From positions 43,406 to 107,405 of the forward strand of contig SIJG01000160.1 of NCBI GenBank assembly GCA_023374025.1: a stretch of 64,000 bases of DNA. The letters are read 5' to 3'. The notes under the pieces were generated by a model. The model saw only the letters and a list, made by a program, of their open reading frames with translations. It did not search any database and was not told the DNA's origin. The stretch comes from Heterodera schachtii (Eukaryota > Nematoda > Chromadorea > Rhabditida > Heteroderidae). Each line of letters begins with the position of its first letter. The stretch's first letter is position 1. Below, in pieces: positions 10,454 to 19,088 of this stretch. A program made the position numbers and the translations under genes.

Positions 10454-11155
10454 CGGACTCGCTCAGTTGGGCGCTCACGGTTGGGCGCGCATGTTGGGCG
10501 CGCACGGTTGGGCGCTCACGTTTGGGCGCGCACGGTTGGGCGCGCACGGTTGGGCGCTCACGGTTGGGCGCGCACGGTTGGGCGCGCACGGTTGGGCGCG
10601 CACGGTTGGGCGCTCACGTTTGGGCGCGCACGGTTGGGCGCGCACGGTTGGGCGCTCACGGTTGGGCGCGCACGGTTGGGCGCGCACGGTTGGGCGCGCA
10701 CGGTTGGGCGCTCACGTTTGGGCGCGCACGGTTGGGCGCGCACGGTTGGGCGCTCACGTTTGGGCGCGCACGGTTGGGCGCCAGCATGCTTTTCCACTTA
10801 AGCTTTTTTCTTTGGCATCCAAATCCAATAATCTTGGTATCATTCGAAAGCTCTAAACATGCTCTATTAGCCTAACAAAAAAAGAAGAGATTTTTAAGCC
10901 TGGAAAAAATTATATTTATAAAAAAACTACAAAAATTTTGCTTTTTTTGAGATTTCATTTTATAACTTTTTTAGTAATTGTCTAATCGCTAAGCAATAGC
11001 TTAGAAAAAGCTTCTAAACATGTTAAGCTTTCGAACGATACCAAGATTATGGGATATGGATGACAAAGAAAAAAGTTATAGAAAGTTATAGTGGAAAAAC
11101 ATGCTGGCGCCCAACCGTGCGCGCCCAAACGTGAGCGCCCAACTGAGGTAAACCG
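10454..11155. mobile_element. Foldback transposon C, GGGCGCGCACGGTT array, 8-bp target duplication
   Basis: Starts CGGACTCGCTCAGTTGGGCG and ends with the complement of CGGTTTACCTCAGTTGGGCG. The left arm is an array of about 23 14-mers (GTTGGGCGCGCACG and the variant TTTGGGCGCTCACG, 10465-10790). The right arm keeps only three units (11104-11147), so the arms are strongly unequal. Both flanks are TTAATTTA (10446-10453 and 11156-11163). The inner arms hold GGTATCATTCGAAAGCT (10834) and its inverted counterpart (11036). The 80-130 codon ORFs here are repeat artefacts. Confidence 0.88.
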
Positions 11156-11657
11156 TTAATTTAATCATTTTTTTCTGTTTTTTATATTTCGGAAACTAAA
11201 TAAATTTTACAGTGAATAAATTATTTTATTATTTGTCATTCTTCTGTGAATGCAAAAGTGCTGCTGCTGAAAATATCGCAGAAATGTGAACCAAAACAAA
11301 TGAATGAATGGTTGGGCGAAACGCTGGGAATTTTTTTTGAAAAAAAAAAATTAATTTGCATTTAATGCGATGGGAAAATAAGAAAATTTTGTTCAAATTT
11401 AAAATATAATTATTGAAAATAAAGCAATATTTTGATTGTTGGCAAAAGCAAAGTGTAAAATTCAATTGTAGAAATTTTTTTGCCAATTTTTAGGTGATTA
11501 AAACTTTAAGCCCCCACCCCCCCCCATCCTTGGGCATGTTTGTCTGATCACATTTGACTTTTTGTTATTATTGTTGTTGCATTTTGATGATCACAATTTC
11601 TACAATTATTCAAATCTTTCATTTAACACAAATATAAATAATAATACATGAATAAAT
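11156..11657. other. AT-rich spacer, no gene seen
   Basis: Between foldback elements C and D. Contains a C-run near 11511-11525 and long A/T runs, with no supported exon. Confidence 0.4.
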
Positions 11658-12041
11658 CGGAACCCGTCAGTTTGGCCCCGCACGGTTCGGCCCCAGCCAA
11701 TTTTTTTGACTATAACTTTTTTCATTGTCATCCAAATCAAACATTATTGGTATCATTCGAAAGCTGTAAATGGTCTCTATTAGCTCGCAAAATTTTGAAA
11801 AATTTCGTAAAGACTCAAAAAAATTATGGCCACAAGAACTCAAAAAAACCAAATTTTCCAACTTTTTGGCCATAAATTTGTTCAAAATTGACGAAATTTT
11901 TTGGAAATTTGCAGGCTAATAGAGCATCTGAAGGGATCTCGAATGATATAAAGATTGTTCGATTTGGTTGACAAAGAAAAAAGTTTAAGTCCAAAAACAT
12001 GGCTGGGGCCGAACCGTTCGGGGCCGAACTGACGTAGACCG
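11658..12041. mobile_element. Foldback transposon D, 8-bp target duplication
   Basis: Begins CGGAACCCGTCAGTTTGGCC and ends with the complement of CGGTCTACGTCAGTTCGGCC. These are the same two termini as element B but exchanged. Flanks GAATAAAT at 11650-11657 and 12042-12049 form an 8-bp target duplication. The arms are short (two GGTTCGGCCCC units each). The inner arms carry GGTATCATTCGAAAGCT (11750) and ATCTCGAATGATAT (11937), each next to CTATTAGC/GCTAATAG. At 384 bp it is the most compact member of the set and may show the minimal functional structure. Confidence 0.88.
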
Positions 12042-12149
12042 GAATAAATTCCTATTTTAATTAAGAATATACCTTCGGGAATTTTTTATTTAACATCATA
12101 AATAGAAAATACATGAATGAATTCTATTTCAATTAGCAAATCCAAAAAA

Positions 12150-12833
12150 GGATCGAATCGACTTCTCCCGGGCCGAGTGATCTGCAGAAGAAATGGTCCA
12201 ACCAATTGATTGGTGATGAAATTGTCTGACCGAAATGATGTTGGCATTGGCATTTTGCCATTTAAATATTGCCTAATTGTTTGTATATCTATTTGACCTT
12301 TGCTTGCTCGGAAATGCGTCCATTTCCATTGTATTTTATGTGCATAAAATTAATTAATTGTGAGTAATTAATCGTTGATAAAATGGCTAATAATAAAAAT
12401 GACACAACAAATTTCTGCTTACTTTAGGCTGTCAATTTTTTAGCCATACAAAATTAGATAGGTATTATTAACGGTATTTAAAACGGCAAATTTAACATTT
12501 TATCCGCTGGAGTACTGCTGGTGAAAAAACTCAAGCGCTCCGCAAAAAACAACATTTTTTTTATGTCAATTTCAGTCGGAAATGGGTAACAACAACACTA
12601 ATTCAAATAAAAGAATCAACAAATGAAAGTGAGAGAGAGCATTTCTGAGATAAAACGAGAGCAAAAAATCAAATTCCAATTAGCGAAGGTCGACCATTTC
12701 TTAAATATATGTAATTTGATTGCTTTCATCCGCTTCTTCTTCCGTTGGTGGAAACAATAGCCTAAAATTTAGTACCATTTGAATTGGATGAATTATTTTT
12801 CGTCAAAATCACAAATTCCGTTGCTTGTTGCTC
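12150..12833. repeat. F-box-gene 3' flank blocks facing each other
   Basis: 12150-12420 is the plus-orientation 3' flank block also seen at 9360 and 21960, but no plus-strand F-box-like gene remains upstream of it. 12600-12770 matches the downstream flank of the minus-strand gene at 2446. A plus-strand family member has apparently been deleted here, leaving its 3' end. No coding exon is seen. Confidence 0.5.
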
Positions 12834-13311
12834 TCACCCAATGCTATTATTGCCACGCCACAAATCAAATTTGACTTTGTTCAAATTGTCGTCCCAATTT
12901 TCGTTCCAATGAACCGTCACCGTCTCCCCAGGGCACCGTATCAACAGCCAATTATACTCGGATAATGCCCACAATGTCAGCTTCTCATTTGTCTCATCGT
13001 TCACCACTTCAAATGATCCGTTTGGCGTTGTTATCGTGTCAAAAATAAGTTGAATAATGTAAGAGGACGAAGTGGTGGCACGGAGAAATGCCTAAACAAA
13101 ATTTGGTAAAATAAAAACAATTTAAAGAAAAATATGGGGGGCCACCTCTTTGAAATTGTTGATCCATTCGAGAGTCGGTGAACCCAAATAATCACGGCAA
13201 TGCAATCGCTTCGGTTGGCCATCTTTTCTCGGCTTGTGTAACCACTTGGACAATGCTTGGCCAGCAGTTGCATTTGGCCCATCATCAGCGATTACGTCGG
13301 GGAACAGATCA
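12834..13311 (-). pseudogene. F-box-like gene, 3' part of an interrupted copy
   Basis: Read on the minus strand it gives DVIADDGPNATAGQALSKWL, then DGQPKRLHCRDYLGSPTLEW and NNFKE. A GT-AG intron follows, then the last exon from 13091 to stop 12834 (AFLRATTSSSYIIQLIF, GSFEVVNDETNEKLTLW, LLIRCPGE). The last exon is complete here. Bases 12969-13311 are duplicated at 17809-18151, where the 5' half of the same gene continues. The original gene was thus split by the 4.5-kb block 13312-17808. Confidence 0.75.
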
Positions 13312-14074
13312 AATTGGGAAATTGATTTTGAGGCGGTTGGGAATATTGATTTTGGGGGAAATTTTGTTGGGTCATTTGGCTGTGATGAGAAAAATTTTGA
13401 AAGGGCTGAGATTGGTAGGAATAATTTTGTTGAAAATTTTGGTCTTGGGACGAAATTTGCAAACCTCCGTTTACATTTTGGTTCGTCCTCGCACTCATCA
13501 CTGATTCATTGATGTAATAGTCGAGCAATAAATTCATTGCTTAACGCAAAAAATAAATTAGGAAAAAATGAAAATTGGTGCTGAAAAATAAATTAAGCAA
13601 ATTTCGAAAATGAATAGGAAAAAGTCAAATGCTGCTTGTTGCACAATCGGCTCGCTTTTCGCTGTCAAAAGGTTGGATTTACGCCGTCTCTGCAGGAGCG
13701 CCACGTTGGAGAAAACGAGAATTGGTTCGGGGATGGAATTGGGATTTGGGATGAGGGAAATGATTCCAAATTCTACCACTTTATATTTAAAGTCAAATAC
13801 TCACTGCTCGTTTAACAGCAGTTTAAAAACCAAGGGGATCAAAGTTTTGGGGAATTTATTGGGAGATTAAAAGACAATTCATAAAACATAAATAATAAAT
13901 TCAATATAAAAAGAAAACATAAAACATTACAAAATTCGAATACAATTTTCGAATGTGAAGACAAATATGAAAAAACATAAAATGACAACAAATAAATATT
14001 GAAATGGAAATATAACGCGAAAACAATCGCTATGAAAAAGAATAATAAAAGGATAAATCACTATTTATCCTACG
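13311..14074. repeat. Direct repeat R, left copy (764 bp)
   Basis: Nearly identical to 16118-17808 once foldback F and its target duplication are removed. The differences I noticed are a 7-bp indel near 13740/16556 and a small indel near 14000/17735. It contains the first 75 or so codons of the N/Q-rich gene, then diverges. It ends in the perfect hairpin GGATAAATCACTATTTATCC. The two copies flank the N/Q-rich gene like long terminal repeats, but they lack TG...CA ends. Confidence 0.8.
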
Positions 14075-15572
14075 TCCCCCGCCGCTCAAAGATCCGTGTC
14101 CTCACGGATTGATCGCCGCGCACCTCCCCCGGGTCTAGCAGATGTCGAGCGCCTGCGAGATGATGTCGTCCGAGGCGATCCAATGGTGCAGTTGTCGGCA
14201 TTGTGGAAACATTCTGAAAAAACAAAAGAGGGAGGGGGCGAGTATGATCGGAACTTTGATAAATGGGGTCATTCGGACATGGACAGATTTTTCCATTCCG
14301 TCTTTCATAATAATTGTCGACAAAATTTGGTGAAAAAATAATTGAGAAAAGGCTTGGAGGTTTATTTTTCAAAACAAAACCATGCTTTTCAACTCCATTA
14401 CTCGAATTTTGACTCGATCGATCAGCTTTGTATTTGGAATTGACAAATATTCGATTTGAATTCGATTTGTCAAAATTTTTGGGAATTTTGGGAGGGCTTT
14501 TGGTCGAAATGTTTATTTGGGAATTGTCCTTTTTAATTTCAGCTCCATTATTCCGAGTTTGACATGGTTGATTCGATTTGTATTTTGAATTAACAAATAT
14601 TCGATTTGAATTTGACTTGTCCAAATTTTTGGAAATTTCGGGAGATTTTTTGGGCTGGTTTTTAGCCAAAATGTTTAATTGGGAATGGTCCTTTTTAAAT
14701 TTGGAATTGATAAAAACTCGTGAATTTCCCTGGTTTTGGGAATGACAAATGATTTTGTTGGAAATTTTTTGATTGGAAACTTCCGATTGATAGGATGAAT
14801 TGTGTTTTTTGGATGGCTGGCATTTATCCGCCAAACTTTTCGTGTCTTCCTTTTTGTCGGCACATTTCAAAATTTTCTGAAATTTGGTAGAAAACCTTTT
14901 AAATCCTTTCCTCTTCAAAAATTTTCCAGAAAAAATCGATTCCAACAGAGTTTTGAGCTCGTCTCTTTCGGCGGACAAGTTCTTCAATTCATTTTCCAAC
15001 TGATGGATTTTTTCTTGAAATCCATATTTCGGCACTTTTTCAACTTTCTCCGTTTTCACCGGATCAAATTTTGAGATGGGACCATTGTTGTTGGGCCCAA
15101 AGCCTTTATTCAGTCTCAACAAATGATTTGAATCAATTCGAGACTGATGGGAATGAAATTGGATTGGATCAAAAGGCAATTTTTCGGGATTGAAATTTAA
15201 AAATTTATTTGGAATATGATTGTCCACGAAGATTCGACTTCCAAACTCCTTAACTTTTATTGGGAATGGCTTTGAGTTGTATGGAAAATAAGTTTTTTGG
15301 GATTTTTCCACAAAAATTTTTGAAAACGAGCCATTGAGAATTTGTTGGTTGCCGTCCCACTCGCAAATGGAATACATCTCCATCAAAATCTGTTGTTGGG
15401 TTGGCGTTTCCTTTTTTGTGGATTGAATCGGTTGAAAAGGAATTTTTGCTTCTTCAAATTGATTTTGCACTTTTTCGAAGCCTTTCAAATGTTGCTTGTT
15501 CGGGTTGTGCTCGCTTTCAGAGCGCATTTGGATATTTTTTGGATGCTCATCGAATTGTTGAATGAGCGGACC
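14070..15572 (-). CDS. Repeat-containing protein of unknown function, C-terminal part
   Basis: A long minus-strand frame, open for 485 codons from the ATG at 15527. It may extend upstream to a splice acceptor (TTCTTATCAG) at about 15573, reading GPLIQQFDEHPKNIQ before MRSESEHN. It contains repeated RIFVNSKYK-type units (SRIFVDN, RVFINSKFK, NRIFVNSKYK twice) in a K/N/S-rich background, and one leucine-rich segment (NELKNLSAERDELKTLLE) that could form a coiled coil. No catalytic motif is recognised. The last stretch before the stop reads into repeat R and may not be genuine coding sequence. Confidence 0.5.
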   Translation of the reverse strand, partial: GPLIQQFDEHPKNIQMRSESEHNPNKQHLKGFEKVQNQFEEAKIPFQPIQSTKKETPTQQQILMEMYSICEWDGNQQILNGSFSKIFVEKSQKTYFPYNSKPFPIKVKEFGSRIFVDNHIPNKFLNFNPEKLPFDPIQFHSHQSRIDSNHLLRLNKGFGPNNNGPISKFDPVKTEKVEKVPKYGFQEKIHQLENELKNLSAERDELKTLLESIFSGKFLKRKGFKRFSTKFQKILKCADKKEDTKSLADKCQPSKKHNSSYQSEVSNQKISNKIICHSQNQGNSRVFINSKFKKDHSQLNILAKNQPKKSPEISKNLDKSNSNRIFVNSKYKSNQPCQTRNNGAEIKKDNSQINISTKSPPKIPKNFDKSNSNRIFVNSKYKADRSSQNSSNGVEKHGFVLKNKPPSLFSIIFSPNFVDNYYERRNGKICPCPNDPIYQSSDHTRPLPLLFFQNVSTMPTTAPLDRLGRHHLAGARHLLDPGEVRGDQSVRTRIFERRGT

Positions 15573-16345
15573 CTGATAAGAAATTTGGTGGTGCTGTTGG
15601 CACGCTTGAGCATACCGGACCGGTTTTTGCTCTCGCCAGCTTTCGTCTTCTGTCCAATTTGAAAAATTTCGCTGTGAATTTTCCGAGCTGGATAAAATTC
15701 ATTTTGGCCATTTCGAATTGCGAGCTTTTGTGAATTCGTTTGGGGAATTTGATTTGGGAATTCACAAAAATTTTGTTGGCCGAATTGGTTTCGGTCCGAA
15801 TCCCAATTTGATCGGCTGTATCCTTTTTCATAACCATTTTGGCCATAACTGTTTTCAGGGCATTGGAAATTGTTTTGGGGAATTTGAGTTCGGTGGGAGA
15901 CTTTTTGGTAAAATTGGTTTCGGTCTGAATTCCAATTTACATGAGAGACTTCTTCATCAATATTATTTTGGCCATAATTTGCTGAAAATCGGTGCCGAAC
16001 TGGTTGCCGATTTTCCATTTCATTTTCACCCAAATAGCCAAAATTTTGAAATTGGGTGGCGTTATTTCCAACCATTGGCTCCTCTTGGTAAATTTGAGAG
16101 GAAGAAGCAAATTGAGAAAAATTGGGAAATTGATTTTGAGGCGGTTGGGAATATTGATTTTGGGGGAAATTTTGTTGGGTCATTTGGCTGTGATGAGAAA
16201 AATTTTGAAAGGGCTGAGATTGGTAGGAATAATTTTGTTGAAAATTTTGGTCTTGGGACGAAATTTGCAAACCTCCGTTTACATTTTGGTTCGTCCTCGC
16301 ACTCATCACTGATTCATTGATGTAATAGTCGAGCAATAAATTCAT
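15485..16345 (-). CDS. N/Q-rich low-complexity protein, N-terminal part
   Basis: Starts MNLLLDYYINESVMSARTNQ and continues as a glutamine/asparagine-rich, prion-like stretch (NFQQNYSYQSQPFQNF, QMTQQNFPQNQYSQPP). A repeated NWNSDRNQF / NWDSDRNQF unit supports this frame. It overlaps the next ORF, and a small intron (about 15573-15615, GTATGC...CAG) joins an alternative frame to it. Which frame is used at the junction is uncertain. The first part lies in repeat R and is copied at 13313-13537, where it is truncated after about 75 residues. Function unknown. Confidence 0.5.
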   Translation of the reverse strand: MNLLLDYYINESVMSARTNQNVNGGLQISSQDQNFQQNYSYQSQPFQNFSHHSQMTQQNFPQNQYSQPPQNQFPNFSQFASSSQIYQEEPMVGNNATQFQNFGYLGENEMENRQPVRHRFSANYGQNNIDEEVSHVNWNSDRNQFYQKVSHRTQIPQNNFQCPENSYGQNGYEKGYSRSNWDSDRNQFGQQNFCEFPNQIPQTNSQKLAIRNGQNEFYPARKIHSEIFQIGQKTKAGESKNRSGMLKRANSTTKFLIRVRSFNNSMSIQKISKCALKASTTRTSNI

Positions 16346-17808
16346 TGCTTAACGCAAAAAATAAATTAGGAAAAAATGAAAATTGGTGCTGAAAAATAAA
16401 TTAAGCAAATTTCGAAAATGAATAGGAAAAAGTCAAATGCTGCTTGTTGCACAATCGGCTCGCTTTTCGCTGTCAAAAGGTTGGATTTACGCCGTCTCTG
16501 CAGGAGCGCCACGTTGGAGAAAACGAGAATTGGTTCGGGGATGGAATTGGGATTTGGGGTTTGGGATGAGGGAAATGATTCCAAATTCTACCACTTTATA
16601 TTTAAAGTCAAATACTCACTGCTCGTTTAACAGCAGTTTAAAAACCAAGGGGATCAAAGTTTTGGGGAATTTATTGGGAGATTAAAAGACAATTCATAAA
16701 ACATAAATAATAAATTCAATATAAAAAGAAAACATAAAACATTACAAAATTCGAATACAATTTTCGAATGTGAAGACAAATATGAAAAAACATAAAATGA
16801 CAACAAATAAACGGTAGGGGTCAACTGCGTCTGGCCAACTGCGTCTGGCCAACTGCGTCTCGCCAACTGCGTCTGAGCCAACTGCGTCTTGGGGCCAACT
16901 GCGTCTGAGCCAACTGCGTCTCGCCAACTGCGTCTGGCCAACTGCGTCTTAGTACTAAAAGGGTCAACTGCGTCTCAGTTAAAAAATCATAATATCATAA
17001 AATCTATTAAAAATTCTTAACGAAATTCGCTTAAACTTAACCCGTTAATTACTTTATTGTTCTAGCGTCCTTAAATACTAATAGAATTTTTTTTATTTTC
17101 TTAAATTATTACTTTCTTTAGACTTAGTGGTTTCGAATGATACCAAAGTTACAAACAAAGCCTAAGCTCAGTCCTAGGCCCAATCAAGACTAAGATTAGG
17201 CCTAAGCCAAGCCGTTGTATGAATTGCCTTTTGTACGAGTTGTCATGACACTAGGTTTAACAAACCGAAATTTTTTGTTAAAAAATTACTGATACCGGAC
17301 AAAGAAACATTTCCTCAGTTATTGGGACGGCTAAAATACCATGGACACATAAAATACCTACCATTGTCTCATAAAAGGTCATGTGACGCGTAAACCGTTT
17401 TTGAGAAGCGTTAAAACCGACTAGAATGATCATAAATATTGCCAAAAACAAATTAACCCAAATTCTTGAAATGCTATTAGAGGGATTTATTGCATTTACC
17501 AAATGAATAGATGGTACTTTGTTGTACTGTATATTTTATTTTTATTTAAAAAAAAATTTTTGTAGAAGATTTTGGTATTTAATCAACTGAGACGCAGTTG
17601 GCCCTTTTAGTACTAAGACGCAGTTGGCCAGACACAGTTGGCGAGACGCAGTTGGCTCAGACGCAGTTGGCCCCAAGACGCAGTTGGCCAGACGCAGTTG
17701 GCCAGACGCAGTTGGCCCGTTCCGACAAATAAATATTGTGGAAATATAACGCGAAAACAATCGCTATGAAAAAGAATAATAAAAGGATAAATCACTATTT
17801 ATCCTACG
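16118..17808. repeat. Direct repeat R, right copy, split by foldback F
   Basis: Collinear with 13311-14074. Interrupted at 16812-17724 by foldback F. Resumes at 17734 and ends in the same GGATAAATCACTATTTATCC hairpin and TACG at 17808. It is directly followed by the 343-bp F-box-like duplicate 17809-18151. Confidence 0.8.
16812..17724. mobile_element. Foldback transposon F, GCCAACTGCGTCTG arms, 9-bp target duplication with empty site
   Basis: Begins CGGTAGGGGTCAACTGCGTC and ends with the complement of CGGAACGGGCCAACTGCGTC. The arms are tandem units around GCCAACTGCGTCTG (left 16820-16975, right 17586-17717). Both flanks are ACAAATAAA (16803-16811 and 17725-17733). The other copy of repeat R at about 13985-14005 carries the uninterrupted sequence with one ACAAATAAA, a direct empty-site control. 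A GTTTCGAATGATACCAAAG motif lies at 17128. No transposase is encoded. Confidence 0.92.
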
Positions 17809-18842
17809 CCACAATGTCAGCTTCTCATTTGTCTCATCGTTCACCACTTCAAATGATCCGTTTGGCGTTGTTATCGTGTCAAAAATAAGTTGAATAATGT
17901 AAGAGGACGAAGTGGTGGCACGGAGAAATGCCTAAACAAAATTTGGTAAAATAAAAACAATTTAAAGAAAAATATGGGGGGCCACCTCTTTGAAATTGTT
18001 GATCCATTCGAGAGTCGGTGAACCCAAATAATCACGGCAATGCAATCGCTTCGGTTGGCCATCTTTTCTCGGCTTGTGTAACCACTTGGACAATGCTTGG
18101 CCAGCAGTTGCATTTGGCCCATCATCAGCGATTACGTCGGGGAACAGATCATCGGAATCGATTGAATTCAACTGATCAAGATCAGTGAGAATTGTCAGTG
18201 AAATGCCATGGCGCAAATTGTCCAAGTGGTCGACATTGGTAAAGCTCAAATGGCGGATGTTTGTCGCAAAATTTAGCCAAATTTGATAGGTGAAGACGGC
18301 CCAAATCAGCAGATAGTCATGTTCGGTTTCGTATGAAGGCACATTCAACTCCAATTTCGTGCCTTTTCTGTCCCAAATTTGCTTGTTGGAACGGAAAAAT
18401 CCGAGCACAGAATGGTCAATGTAACTGAAGAAATATATAAATGCTTTAATATGCGCTTTCGTTTAAAATTATTTACTTAATCCGAAGGTTCTTAAATCGA
18501 ATTTTGATGGGCAGCGGACGGTCAGGAAATGGAAATGCCACCAATTTATCAGCGATCAGTACAGACAGTTTCGCTTTTGGTCCTTTATCTTCCTTGCTAA
18601 TTAGTATCAATTTCCAAATTGTCAATTCGCTTTTTCCATCAAAATGCGTGTCCACCAGCGAATTGAAACGAGGTGAAAGCAATGCCAATGTGAGACCAAG
18701 TTCAACACGTTCAAAGAAAGGGAGAATGTCCATCCACACATCGCTACAAATCCAACTGAAAAGCGTGAAAATTAATGAAAATGAGAAATTTCTTTATGTT
18801 GATAATTTCTCACATTTTTTTGCTTAAAGGTCGTCGCTTCAT
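17809..18842 (-). pseudogene. F-box-like gene, 5' part of an interrupted copy
   Basis: Exon 1 is 18842-18814 (MKRRPLSKKI). Exon 2 is 18755-18477 (WICSDVWMDILPFFERVEL, ALLSPRFNSLVDTHFDGK, FPFPDRPLPIKIRFKNLR). Exon 3 is 18424-17986 (YIDHSVLGFFRSNKQIWDRK through DDGPNATAGQALSKWLHKP). Exon 4 starts at 17931 and is cut at 17809 by the inserted block. The remainder of exon 4 is at 12834-12968. It forms a divergent pair with the gene starting at 19089. Confidence 0.8.
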
Positions 18843-19088
18843 TTTGTGGCAATTAGCAGATTTTGTCGTAAATTACTTTTTAAATCAGCAGAACGGTGAT
18901 TTGTGCTTACTAATTTTAATGTTTATTGCTTATTTGAACGGATAAATGTGAGCCGAGAGTGGTCAATGTGAAAACACGGAAAATTTCTGCGCTAATATTT
19001 TAGTATAAAATGCCCTTTTTTCTTTTCCTTCCCTCATTCCATTCTCTCATTATTCTCCCTATATTTTCCGATCATTTTGTTGCTGCAA
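18843..19088. promoter_or_regulatory. Divergent promoter, second F-box-like pair
   Basis: This 246-bp interval has TATAAAATGCCC at 19014, followed by a pyrimidine-rich tract (TTTTTTCTTTTCCTTCCCTC) and the start codon at 19089. The arrangement parallels 5306-5569. Confidence 0.5.

Noticed and set aside
10465..10860. Overlapping ORFs of 70-129 codons (repeated GAHGWAR/LGAHVWA).
   Set aside because: All three frames stay open because the 14-bp repeat lacks stops; they lie in a transposon arm with a clear inverted partner.
13311..17808. LTR retrotransposon with R as terminal repeats.
   Set aside because: No TG...CA ends, no reverse transcriptase or integrase, the gene starts inside the repeat and the flanks are a 343-bp duplication, not 4-6 bp.
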